A program made the translations under genes and the position numbers. 64,000 bases of DNA, taken from positions 186,001-250,000 of the forward strand of contig JAYXKI010000001.1 of NCBI GenBank assembly GCA_037892935.1, given 5' to 3'. Of the stretch, positions 37,301-49,499 are shown piece by piece. Each line of letters opens with the position of its first letter. Position 1 is the first letter of the stretch. Origin of the DNA: Phlebopus portentosus (taxonomy: Eukaryota > Basidiomycota > Agaricomycetes > Boletales > Boletinellaceae). The notes under the pieces were generated by a model. It was not told the origin of the DNA. It did not search any database and was given only the letters and a program-made list of their open reading frames with translations.

Positions 37301-38306
37301 GTTCCTGCTTAAAATGACGAGCAGAGCACTTGCGGCGGGAGGAACGAAGCCCAAACGGTCCTCGCTAAACGTATCTGGGTAGAGGAGACCGCGACCCTTT
37401 TCCTTGTCACGGACTTGGTCTTGCGTTAGTTGATCAAATCCATACAGAGGGGAAAGGTCGAGGTAGGACGTCGTGTTGTTCTTCGACCAGTCCCTTGAAT
37501 CCGTGCGGAACAAGGAATGCGTCACGATGGACGCAAAAGCAAACGTAAGGGACGAGTTGCGTCCCGGATGTTCTTTGAACTATTAAAACCCGAATCAGCA
37601 TCAGCATCAAAGCAACAGTGATGCCAGTTCAACTAAAAGTACAACTCACATCGCGAGCCTTTAGCAACAGGTCAAAGACCAGGCCCGGGTCGGGAAGCGC
37701 GTTCGCAGGGAGGGGGTGCTTGCCCTGGACCGAGCGGGCGTACCTCGTCCCGGACTTGCCCAGCTCAGGCTGCTCGGGGTTGTTCCCGCTCCCGTCCGCA
37801 GCGCGGAACTGCCACTCGGGGCCGAGGAACGTCGCAGGCGGGTGCGGGAGGGTCTTGTACAGCAGCGCGATCGCCTCGTCGTTCAGCGTGTCCTGGAGCT
37901 TGCCCGGCGGGAGGCGCGTGATCGCCCCCAGGGCGGTCGTGAACGCGCCCGTGCGGTCGTCGATCGCGTCCTTGTGCAGGATCGCGTCGACGGCCGCGCG
38001 CGGCGCTTGCGGGTTCGTGATGATGGGCCCGCGGCCCGCGGCTGCCTGGGCGTTGGAGATGAGGTTGTAGAGACGCGAGTGGGCGTCGTCCCCGCCGCCC
38101 TGGCTTCCCTCGCCCGTAGCGAGTGCCTCGTAGTCGTACCGCCCGTCCGGGGCGACCGGGAGCGGGCGCAGGGCGAGTTTCGCAAGCTCCGCGCCGGTCT
38201 ATGCATGCAGATCATTAATATTCAATAAAAGACGTGAACAAGAAAAAGACGAAATGATGCGTACGACGAGCGCGGTCTGAGTAAAATCAATAAAAGGTTT
38301 GGCCAT
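34305..38306 (-). CDS. Fatty-acid heme dioxygenase/cytochrome P450 fusion (Ppo/LDS type)
   Basis: This is a bifunctional oxylipin enzyme: an N-terminal animal-peroxidase-type dioxygenase makes fatty-acid hydroperoxides and a C-terminal P450 rearranges them. Start MAKPFIDFTQTALV. Dioxygenase landmarks: RYARSVQGKHPLP, IVTHSLFRTD (distal His), NNTTSYLDLSPLYGFDQLTQ and FNVLYRWHATTARE (catalytic Tyr and proximal His). P450 landmarks: VNYAQAVAQVVDFYF in the I-helix region, REAMRLNPQ (ExxR) and the heme-thiolate loop GAGFHNCPGVDF with its Cys present. The final exon gives MYVSSTGNVTPWPGSLQL and stops at 34305. Length is about 1,050 residues, usual for the family, with about ten introns. The retained Cys argues for an active P450. 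Regiospecificity cannot be told from sequence. Confidence 0.92.
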
Positions 38307-40483
38307 GTTGGATATGCAGGGCGCGGGTGGTGGGATCCCGCTATGCACTCCATCTCGGCTGCCTTTTATACGACGAGAGCAAAGGATCTTGATGCAGAGA
38401 AGCTGTTCAGATGGTCAAGCTGAAGTGTATCAGACTGTCCTTCCGTGTTGATGCCATTCCTAGCGCCCGTTAGGAGCGCAGATCGGATTACATGGAAGAC
38501 AAGCTACGCTACTACTCGTCGGAGAGACTGCAGGACCGGTTCCAGCAGTGAATAATATAATGATGGCCTTCCCATTGGATTCCGTCTCATGATGGATATC
38601 TGATACACTTCCTGTGCCCTTCTTTCTTTGAAGCGACCGACTCCAAGCGCGCCACCAACAACAAGAACGGAATCAACTTTGCCTTCGAGCAACCGAAACA
38701 CGTAATCCAAATTATTACATAATTAGGTATTGTCGTGTCGTTTTCTCCACTTGGAGTCTTGGACGCCTTCTATACCCCGCCTTCGCGAATAGCTGTATGT
38801 ATATTCTGACGGGTGGTATGGAACAGACGTTAACTTAATGACACACATCGCATACGCTCCTCTTCGCCGCATGGCCCTTTCAATCGCCCTCGATGTAACC
38901 CTCTTTCAATGATGCCTTTCGTTTTTTTCCTCTAAAGCCGCCAACAGAGCCCCTCATGCACATCGGGAATACATGACTTGCGAGCATTTAATGTGAACTC
39001 TCTGTACCTTATTCGTATCCCCTTCAAGTCACTCGGAGCGATCGGTCCTTATGCAGTGGCGCGGGGCTTCGCGGGGGGGGGGAAGCAATTTCACTCGGTC
39101 GGTCTTCGTCCTTCCAAGGCGCGCCGAATCCACTTTAGAACGCACCCCGCTAGCACAGCACAGCACAGCACGCTACCCGCAGTCTCACCCACCTTGCATA
39201 TGCATCCGAACAAGAGCGCAATATACTGGGAACTTCTGGATGACATGGAAGCTCTTCCCACTCGAGTTTTAGCCGACCTCGTTCCTCCGGTTATCCGCGA
39301 AGAAGTGAATTGAATTGAATATTGTATATTTGAAATTGCCTGGGGGGTTTAATTAACTTACTGCACGGTCCTTCTGGAGTCTAGAGATGAGAATGTATTG
39401 TGGATTTCTTGCCTTGATTCAATTGTAGTCCAGCTCAATCTCTGCTCGCTTCCGCGCATTACAGATACGACTGCAATGCATTCATACATCCCACGAGTGC
39501 CGTCGTCGCGCGCCGCTAGAATCTCTCGAGCAAGACATATTTATCTATCCCGAAACGGTTGGCCTGCAGCTGTAATAGCCCGGCAGTTTGGACGACTACT
39601 TTCTCCTCTCCGATCTCTTCTCTCCCTTAGTGGTACTGGTACCGATACTACTACTACTGGAGCTGCCTGTGCGAGCAGATGGCATCCGGTCTGTGGAGAA
39701 TAACACCACTCCGGCGAAAGATGGAAATGAAGATACTTCATGACAAACTCCCGTCACTTGATTCTTCAAGCTACAGCCAGCTGGCGTGCCCTGCCCCGAT
39801 ACTTGACACAATCGTGACTTACCTTTCTTCGATGCCAACAAACCGAGCCTTCCCTCGTTTTGAGAATCCCTTTTGTTATGATGTCTTCAGGATCCTCGAT
39901 CGATGGCTGTCACTAGTACTCAAGGGCACGCCGCCGGTAATCCCCTCGTACGTACATAGGACATAATAGATAACGATTTATTTTGGAATATTGCTTGCGC
40001 AGGAAATCCATTCAATGTTCGTTCATTCATTCAAAATAAAATACACACGCGCGCGCATGTTTTCTACCTCGCATTGAATCGATTTAAGAAACGAGTTCAT
40101 GACTTTCTTTACCCATAGAAGACTCGGACACGAAATCAAATCAAATCGGACGACTGAGTAGGACCATCTTTATTCTTTTCTTCTGTCTCTCAAGAGTCTT
40201 GCTTCGGATATCATGGATCATGGATAGCTTACCCGCAAATACATCCATATGCATGAACGTACATACATACACCATGACAAGGCACGGCTGAAGGAAGGTG
40301 ATAAACGACAGAATAAGGGGACTCCCAAAGCCGTATGCATGTATGTATGTCATCTCATCGGACCTTACTCTGACAGTCCTCCGAAACCCCCATACCTGTG
40401 GATGAATCAATATAGAAGTCGACCGGTCTTGCGAATCCCACCCACATTCTTAAGATCTATCTCCATTCCAATTCATTCCACTT

Positions 40484-40507
40484 GATCCTGATCCTGATCC
40501 TGATCCT
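40484..40507. repeat. GATCCT tandem repeat
   Basis: Four perfect hexanucleotide copies in non-coding sequence. Confidence 0.85.
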
Positions 40508-40760
40508 CGGCTCGGTCGAAGGGCACGCACTACGCCGCCGGGGTCATCTCCTCCTCTCGTAAAAACTCACAAATAGGAAGGAAGAACATAGTTCTTAGTT
40601 GGTATTTGGATTTTTCGGAATACCATCTTCTTCCCGGGCCGTGTCTGCCTCGATCCGGCAATATCATCACATCATGATAACTACATACTATCAATCCAGC
40701 TCGACTTTACTTCAACTTCCTCCTGACCTGCACGGAATCAGATCAGATCCGAAAATCAAA

Positions 40761-40785
40761 GTATGTATGTATGTATGTATGTATG
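40761..40785. repeat. (GTAT)6 microsatellite
   Basis: Six tandem GTAT units plus one G in non-coding sequence. Confidence 0.9.
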
Positions 40786-40868
40786 AAGTCCGGCGGACTA
40801 AAATAGAACGAATCAGGACTGCCTACTACTGGTACGTGCCAGTGCATGATGCTACAGTAACAACATCG

Positions 40869-40927
40869 CCCCCCCCCCCCCCCCCCCCAAAAAAAAAAAA
40901 AAAAAAAAAAGAAGAAGAAGAAGAAGA
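40869..40927. repeat. C20-A22-(GAA)n compound homopolymer
   Basis: Twenty C are directly followed by twenty-two A and then about six GAA units, with another C11 run at 40945-40955. Lengths of such runs are error-prone in assemblies. Confidence 0.85.
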
Positions 40928-42179
40928 GAGATTACAGTAAAATTCCCCCCCCCCCAGACATTACATTATGGCTCGGAGACGAAAGCATAACAACTTTATC
41001 GAATGTTAGGCAGCTGGATCTGTGATCTGTGATCTGTGCAGACGACAGGGGGAGGGAAGGAGGTGAAGACCCTCTCGACGCTGGGGGTCTTGTCTTGTGA
41101 GAGTTGCATCGTGAATAGAAAACGAAAGCGCCCTATAAAATGTCCGACGAGTACTCCAATGTCCTTGCGGCTGTGGGAAAGTCTATGTCAGCTTCTCACT
41201 CCAATTTCTCAAATTTCGTTTCGTTTCGTTTCGTTCTCTTCAGTGTCCTCAGGCTGGGAAAGAGGACTACTGTAGTACTGATGCCCTCGATACAGTATCG
41301 ATCATGATCAGTTCTGGTCCTCCACCTATCGCTACCCGTTCTACTGCAAAAAATACTTCCGCTATGTACTGTACCTATCTGTATTCATATATATCAAATC
41401 AAATCAAATCTTTGCCCGTCCCGCCTAAGATCAATTTACTGTAGTAAAGTTCCGAGACATACCATACTACGAAAGAATTCGAACAAGTCAGACATTCCGA
41501 CCAGGTTCTGCACTGGTGGATATAGTCTATCCGGAGCCAGACACCCATTAAAAAGCACAAGGTCGCAGGTTAGTTCTGCCGATACACGCCGCTGGGCTGG
41601 GAACCATCCGAACACCAGTCTCTCCGTGAAATCGACGATACTACAGTTCAACGGTCTCTTCATGGGGATGCTTGCACCACAAATTACAGTAAAAGGAGCA
41701 GCAAGCTCTCTTTCGCCGTAGATTAATTATATATATACCAACTTTCGATTTCCTATTCCCATATCATATTATTACAAACACGAGGAACGAAAGTCAAATC
41801 AAATAAAGCACGAAATCTAACGGACCAACAGAACAATCACGATCACGATCAGAGCGCCTACTGGTACATGTGCATAAGGATACCGTCAAAAGAGGAAAGA
41901 AGAAAGGAAGGAAAAAAAAGAAAGAGAATAGGACGAAAATTCGAAGCCCCGTATAGGGAAGAGAAGAGAAGAAGTAAGAGGTGGTCATACACTATCAGAC
42001 GAAAGCAACTATCGAACCGTGAGCGAGACTTGAGTATCGAGTAATGAGAACCGGGAACAGGAAGAGAGAGAGAGCAAGAGGCAGAACAGAAGTGAGAGCG
42101 AAGCAGAGAATAAGCAGAATCGAATCGAATCGAATCAAAGCAGGGTAAGGAAAAAAATCAAGCAATGAGATAAAGATCC

Positions 42180-44361
42180 TCATCGGGCATCCTCCGCCCC
42201 TCCCGCGAGGTCTAAGATAAGCTTACACGCCACGTCCATGAAGATATACGGGCTCACGACCGACTCCTCCTTCGACTGGAGCTCCGTGGTCGGGTACACG
42301 CTCCCGTTCTCACTCGCACAGGCGCTCCCGGCTGTGCTTCCGTTAGGAGTGATCGGAATGGCCATGTCGAACCTCCCTGCACCTGGCTCCGTCGAGGCGC
42401 GGTACGACCGCTTGTGGTGGAAGTCGACGAGGTAGTTGTCCCCGTCGACGTAGTACAGCTGGATGTTCATCAGCACGACCACGTCGTCCTGCCGTGCTCG
42501 CGTCTCGACGAAGTAGATGGAGGATGCAGCGCGCAAGTCGACTCGTCCATCAAGTTCTCGCGCTCGCTCTATGTGCACAACGTTGCCGTTTCCCTCGGCA
42601 CAGCGCTCCCTCACTTTGGGATGACCCGCGCACAACCCGCCGAGATCTTTCTTCTCCTTCCACTCCATCCCGAGGGATTTCAGAGAGGCGTAGATGGCGG
42701 ACATGACTTCCATCGGCGGGCTCCTGCTTCGTATCCCAAAGTGCCACCGCGTGCGATGCTGCTTCTTTTCTTTCGCACCCGCGCCGCGTTTCGCCAGCGC
42801 ATACCGATCAAGGTGATGCGGTGGCGGAGTCGTCGCTCCTCCTCTACTGCCCTCTCGTCCTGGCTCCCCCCCAGGTAACGAGCTGTTGAGCACAGCGAAG
42901 TTGCTCTCCTCGGATCGCGAGGCGGGTGTGGAGAAGTCGACTGTTGTTCCTTCCTCGTCGTCTAGCTCCTCTTCGTCCCCGACGAACTCCGATTCAAATG
43001 GATTCGGCTCTGACTCTGGGTTTCCTGATGACGAGAGTGCATTTGGGGAGAGCATATTCCGCGGCTAAGTATGAGTCAGCACAAACGTAAGTCAGTCAGT
43101 CAGTCACTCGGAACTCTAATCATTAGAATGCCAGGCACGTAGGTAGGGTTGCTTACGTCCAAAACCGCGATCTGGGCTTCTCGTTCCTGGTCCTCGAACT
43201 CTGCGAGGTCTCTTCCTTTACGTCGCTTGTCGCGGAGAAGCAAGTACGCAACCTTCACAGCGTTGCCCTGTGGTCCATCTTCCCGCCGCAGCGCCTCCCA
43301 CACTTCGTCAACAGCGACTCCTTCTAATCGCTCCGAGAGTTCTTCCACTACGTCTTCTTCCATCCGGCCTAGACCCTCGATAACTTCGAAGTCGAGTTGG
43401 TTGGGTGGAGCGACAAGGGAAGACAGTGTTCCCAATACTGGTCCAGGCGGAGGAGGAAGTGGTGTAAGGTAGCGAGGTAGATCGGGTGTGAACCACGGAT
43501 GGACCATGATGTCCGTGATGGTCAACCGCTTTACAGGGTCGACATGTAGCATACCATTGATGAGTGAACGTGCATCGTGAGATAGATAGTTTGGCAGAAA
43601 ATAGATACCCTCAGCGATTTGCTGGAATAAACGGCCGACGTCTTCGTTCTCAAATGGTAAGCGTCCGCAGAGCATCACGTACAGGATCACACCACTGCTC
43701 CAGACGTCTACTTCTGGACCTGTGTACAGAGCACCGCGAATGACTTCGGGCGCAGCATAGTTCGGACTTCCGCAACTCGTCTTGAGGAAATCGCCATCTT
43801 TGATCTCATTCGAGAGCCCAAAGTCTGCGATCTTCACGTTGAGATCATCATCAAGAAGGATGTTCTCCGGCTTCAAGTCTCGATGGACGATCTTGAGACG
43901 GTGACTGTAATCAATACCCGAGATCATCTGTTGGAAGAATCGCCTGGCCTGCGATTCGGGCATGCGGCCCTTATCGACGATATATCTAAATAATTCACCA
44001 CCTGCATACTCGAGCACGATGATGATATCCGTCGGTGTAGATATGACCTCGTACAACTTGATGATGTGCGGGTGACGAAGCATGCGCATGTAGTCTATTT
44101 CACGCTGCACGCGGGTCTTTGTGCGCGATGCGATGATTGCCTCCTTTGATAGAAACTTCATAGCGACCTTCTGCCCTGTGATCGTGTGGTACGCCACTGA
44201 GAGTGAGCCATGAAATGTTTAGCATCGTCGATCACCGTGATGAACGGGAGCAAAGACGTACTTTTGACCTTCCCGAACGTGCCTTCGGCGATCTCATCGA
44301 CGACCTTGTACTCGCCGAGCTTCGAGGGCGGGAATGATTCTACAGGGTGGTCACTCGGCAT
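42180..44361 (-). CDS. SNF1: SNF1/AMPK catalytic alpha subunit
   Basis: Ser/Thr kinase that restores growth on poor carbon sources and signals energy stress with beta and gamma subunits. The first ATG (44361) gives MPSDHPVESFPPSKLGEYKV; codons above it are not ATG. Glycine loop IAEGTFGKV is split by an intron; VAIK-type Lys is in TGQKVAMKFLSKE. Catalytic loop IVHRDLKPENILL, IADFGLSNEI (DFG), activation loop FLKTSCGSPNYAAPEV with the Thr phosphorylated by upstream kinases. A UBA-like autoinhibitory segment (LDFEVIEGLGRMEEDVVEEL) and a C-terminal beta/gamma-binding domain (SPPMEVMSAIYASLKSLGMEW) follow. The reading that seems to stop after VSNPTYVPG is an intron (VLD|GTAAGC...TTAG|PRNMLS). Divergent from histone H3. 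Confidence 0.93.
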
Positions 44362-44707
44362 GGCGGGCGACGCGGGCACACGGAGGGGAGGCGGGGACGA
44401 GGAACGTGGAGCAATGGCAGTGAAGAGAGGCGGATGCCAAGCTTAAGGGGACGGAACTTCAAATCCGTCACATGCATGTAAATGTAAATGGATGTGACGA
44501 TTAATTGTCGTGACATTTGTGACAGTCATTACACGTGAGTGTCCGGAAACGGCTATATTCCCACGATTACAAATGGGATCCCTTTACTCCGACTCGTCGT
44601 TCCTTGTCTCTCGCGCTCATCAACTCCGTCGTCGTCGTCGTCGCCTCCGACAACACAAAGACACTCATCCAGCAACAACTTTTTTATCGTACTTACGGAA
44701 TCTACTA
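44362..44707. promoter_or_regulatory. Bidirectional SNF1/histone H3 promoter
   Basis: 346 bp separate the two start codons. It contains an AT-containing stretch with ATGTAAATGTAAATGGATG near 44474 and a pyrimidine-rich leader with (GTC)n just before H3. Specific histone elements were not identified. Confidence 0.5.
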
Positions 44708-45539
<832 letters not shown>

Positions 45540-45860
45540 TGATTACCATGTTCGCCGAGATTCTAAGTTGGTAGGACCTCTTATCGTTCTCCGCTTGAGC
45601 CTTCCGTCTTCTACACCCTCTATTTAGTCTGAGTCTGTGTATCGTGTATTATCGTCGCCGCCGGGTTTGATAGATTGTCGCCCGGCTGAGCCTGTTTTTT
45701 TATATGATTGCCTATATGCCCTCCCCTACTTCTTTCACATATCAAATGGAATGCGTGTATTACGATTGTGGAGGTATACATGTCGTGTAAACTCTACATG
45801 TGAGCATAAGATAATCGCCTCGACATGAAGTTATCAATTCTCTGCTGTCGAACTCCAGCC

Positions 45861-47754
45861 CTACTTTGTCTTATCACTCTCAGCCTTCCCACTAGCCTGT
45901 GCCAGCGCCTGTCCATTAAACCCACTCCCATTACCGTTACCGTTGTGTGGGATACTGCTCCTCCACACGCCTTCCTTATCCTTCTTGCGCACGGTGAAGC
46001 ATGCGATACCGAGGAAGTCGGTGATGTCATTGATGACAAGGTAGACGAACCTCGCGTATGCGAAGAAGGAGAGTATGAGTGAGGCGAGTATGAGCAGCGT
46101 CGTGCTGGCGTACGTCCGGTGCAGGATGGGTGGTCTACGCTCGCATAAACAATTGATAAGAAATAAAAAATGAGTTCATCAGGTTTTAGAGGTACTATAG
46201 TGAAGCTCTCACCTCCCAAAGACCCACTGCGAGTTCGCGTCAAGGCCCATAAGAGCCGTCCAGATCCATAACCACTCCCAAAACGGCATGTCCTTCCTCT
46301 TAGTCAGATGCGCGAGGATCATCCGTCCGACTTGGTGTGCAAATTGCAAGCCCCACGCGAGGAGGAATGGGACGAGCAAGGGCGAGTTCATGATCGGTTC
46401 AGCTGAGCCTGGCTGTGCATTCGCTGAAGCAGCAGCCTGCGGTAGTGGCGCGCTGAGCCAGAAAACCTGAAGCGCCACAGCGATAGGGAAAGGTAGGAGT
46501 CGCAAGAAGGACGGATCGTAGCCCTCTTGAACGACGAAGCACCATTGGAGGATGAGGCGGGGGAGGCCAGCACGTGGCGCTGGACGTTCGCGAAAGATGT
46601 GACGATGTTGAACGCGAGTCCTATGCCGCCGAAATACATGAACGCGATGTTTAACGGTACGTCTAAGTCCGGGAGGGATTTGAGGAAGGGTAGGCTGTTC
46701 TTTAACCAGTCGAGATGGAGGAATGTCAGGATTCCTTGGTCCCAGAACGATGGACCTAAAGATTACAATCCCATTTATGATTCAATCCCGTCTCGTCAGC
46801 TGCTGCTTTTACACAGAGCAAGAAAACGCACCGTATAAACCTGTAATGACGTACACGCCAACGATCATCAAAATTCCTTCTACAGGTCCGGAGAATACAC
46901 CGAGGTAGAGTTGGCCTGTATGGTATTCTTCCCAAGTGGTTAGATAGAAGTTTGCAAGCGTTGCAACTTGCGAGGCCACGGTCCACCATGAACGTCCGAC
47001 GTTGAGAGCGTAGCAGGTCAGAATAGCTTCAAGCTGCGTCATAGTCAGAGGATTGAGTGAGAGTGAACTTCAGCACTTTAAAAACCGTACCGTTGTGTTC
47101 AGAGCATCACAGCCGTGATCAAACATTTCGCCTAATGGCCCTGCCATCTGCGTCCGCCGAGCTTGCTTCCTGTGTAGCAGACCAGTCTCCTGAGTTCAAT
47201 TTATTTCTTCGCTCTTCCGCTCCAGCAGACTCACCCATCAATCGCATCTAGACTCTGGTACAGAAACAATCCTGCGGCCCATCTAATCAAACCAAGTTTG
47301 TTCAGTTCTCTATGTTAAAGCGTAATATAATATTGAAAAAAGACTCACGTAAAGTATAACCAGTTTGGCGGGCCAGCAGCACGCTTTGAGGTAAGATAGT
47401 ACGGATCGTAATACAACAAAGTCAAGAAGTTGATAAACACGAGGGAAAGACCTGTAAACGTGATCTTCGCCACGAAATATCCATCAGTCCATCGGGCTTG
47501 CACTGACGCGGGAGCAGGGAAGTCGCTATGGCACGTACTGTGTTAGGCGCGACGGACTTTGGCCAGAGCTTCACGAACTGGTTCCAATACGGGTTCAAAA
47601 TATATTTCGATAGAACTGACCTATTGATTGTATGACACGTCTCAGTAAAGCAAGAACCATACAGAAAAGATGTGAACGAACTCAACTTGTCTACGCCCTT
47701 GTACTGATAGGCGTTGAGGCCCTCGAGAGCACGCTGCGAAATATATCTTCCCAT
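45861..47754 (-). CDS. Choline/ethanolamine phosphotransferase (CPT1/EPT1 family)
   Basis: Final enzyme of the Kennedy pathway: transfers phosphocholine or phosphoethanolamine from the CDP form to diacylglycerol in the ER/Golgi membrane. The CDP-alcohol phosphotransferase motif DG(x)2AR(x)8G(x)3D(x)3D is complete across an intron: [27 protein letters not shown], with all three Asp. N-terminus [20 protein letters not shown] and [18 protein letters not shown] are typical. Later blocks include [51 protein letters not shown] and [15 protein letters not shown] near the C-terminus. Several hydrophobic helices. It ends AESDKTK at 45861. Head-group preference cannot be assigned from the sequence. Divergent from the coiled-coil gene at 48.08 kb. 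Confidence 0.92.
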
Positions 47755-48082
47755 AACGCGGCTAGCTAATGCCTGTCGCCGTCGCCGTCGTTATAACAGG
47801 GATGATGGTCCACCGGGACTCGGAGTCGGAAGTCGTGATCAACAAGAAAATAATAATAAAATGAAAAATATGCTGTCATTGCGTTGTCGGCCCAGAGCCG
47901 ATGAAGAGCGTGCGTCGATTGGACGTCCGGCACGTGTTTTTCGGCTCGCTTCCGTTAAATAGAACACGTGACCGATTTTGTTTAACGCGTGCCTTCGACG
48001 CGTTCAGGGTTCACCTTGACGGCCACGACGACTATATATTCTTACTCGATTCATTTCCAGCAGCAATCAAGAATCGTAGGAT

Positions 48083-49147
48083 ATGCGCCGTGCTCAGTCT
48101 CTTCGGAATCACAATGCTCGTAGCTCGGCTGTTTCTTTGACGGATGATTTAGGGGCGTTGAAAGAGCAGAACGAGGAGTCTACCGAGGACGCATTGACGA
48201 AGAAACTGCTTGCAGCGGAGAGGGAAAATGATAAGGTGCGTTGGATCGCTTACACCTCATGAACTGATATTCTGAACCTGAATGTAGCTGAAAGCTCAGA
48301 TTCTCTCGTTACAAGACCAGTTGACGCAGCGTCCGCCGCTAGAGAGGGTTCAGGAGCTTGAGCGAGAGTATAAGAACCTTGAACTGCTATTGCTGGGCAC
48401 GCAAAGGGAGAACGAAAGGTGTATGGCTGAACTTGAGAGGTACTTGGTCTCTTCTGGGAATCTAGTTGTTCACTGATTTGGTCTGTTTGATTGCCTGAAG
48501 GGGAAAGAACAGAGAGAAGATTCTCGAACGTGAACTTACGAAGCTTTTGGGCGAGAATTGGCAGGTCTGTCTCTATATCGCACACCAGTCCCTAGATCTG
48601 ACTCAACTCTACAGAGATCACTTAACATCCCTTCGACTACAACCAACACAAGAAGCGGATTCCTTCGACCGGCCTTAGGTGACACTACGTCGTTCTTCCT
48701 CCCTCAAGCAGAGAGCACATCTGCCGTCGATCGCAACTCAAGTCCAAATCCGAATTCGGCCTTTGATGAGTCTGCTGCAGTATCGTTCTTAGGGACACCC
48801 TTAGTTGGAGGGCCAGACTCGCCTTCGACACCTCGTCAGAACAATAGTCAGAACGATCAAAATGGCACTCCAAGTAACCCGCAGACGCTTAACGCGGCTC
48901 TCGCACATATTTCACAAGTCAGGGCTTTGATACTCGGACTGTGCGTCTTTGTCCTTATCATCATTTTGCTGGATGAACCTGGCTGATTCGCGTTCCTGGA
49001 TAATGGAAACACAGGGAAGAACGGATGCAAGCTCGCGAGAACCGACTCACGCAGGAAGTCTCACGAGCCGAGAGCGAGACTCGGCGGTTCGAGGCTGAAA
49101 CTCGGCGGTTCGAGGCTCTGAAGAAAGAAGTCGACCGTATTTCCTGA
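48083..49147 (+). CDS. Coiled-coil protein of unknown function
   Basis: A predicted protein of about 270 residues in several exons. The N-terminus MRRAQSLRNHNARSSAVSLT leads into a coiled coil (LKEQNEESTEDALTKKLLAA, ILSLQDQLTQRPPLERVQEL, EKILERELTKLLGENWQ). After a 50-nt intron comes a Ser/Pro/Asn-rich segment (SGFLRPALGDTTSFFLPQ, GGPDSPSTPRQNNSQNDQNG). A short exon, LNAALAHISQVRALILG, precedes a second charged helix with a tandem repeat ETRRFEAETRRFEALKKEVD. No enzyme motif or membrane segment. Such architecture suggests a structural or cytoskeletal adaptor, but no family is recognised. Its promoter is shared with CPT1 (328 bp). Confidence 0.68.
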
Positions 49148-49499
49148 TATCGAGGGTTGAATGCTATGTAACGAAAGGCATGACTGGGGACGAGGTCCAA
49201 ACGACGGTGACTCTGATGGCACACATGTTCGCATTTGTAGATTAGTATTCCGCACTTGTCAAAGTAAATCACGTTTTTATTTGAGATGTAGGCATGAAAA
49301 GCTATGCTGCTGCAGGCAGCGTACCAGTCGCATACCATGCCCAGCATACGAAGCAGCGCGTACTGACGTGCCCACCCCTAGGACTTCGCGACTCCCGGCT
49401 ATCTCTAGGCCTGTTCGAATGTCCTTCTGAACTTTATCTGCCTTTGATGCACATTTCCCGTTCACCGCACGATTCGGGTCTGCATAAGGAATCGCGGTA

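Larger units (their letters stand above)
38307..42179. other. 3.9 kb gene-poor region rich in simple repeats
   Basis: No protein family was recognised on either strand; the longest frames are about 110 codons and of low quality. The region contains many microsatellites and homopolymers: CACAG repeats near 39158, GATCCT repeats at 40484-40507, (GTAT)6 at 40761-40785, a C20/A22 junction at 40869-40910, TTTCG repeats near 41218 and purine-rich tracts at 41895-41975 and 42060-42090. It lies between the 5' end of the dioxygenase and the 3' end of the Snf1 gene. An unspotted small gene or non-coding RNA is possible. Confidence 0.5.

Noticed and set aside
35594..38228. Several plus-strand frames of 130-170 codons
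   Set aside because: All lie opposite the GC-rich dioxygenase/P450 exons and are shadows of that gene.
43054..43160. Snf1 ending after the UBA-like segment
   Set aside because: A GTAAGC donor and TTAG acceptor join the kinase part to the C-terminal regulatory domain.
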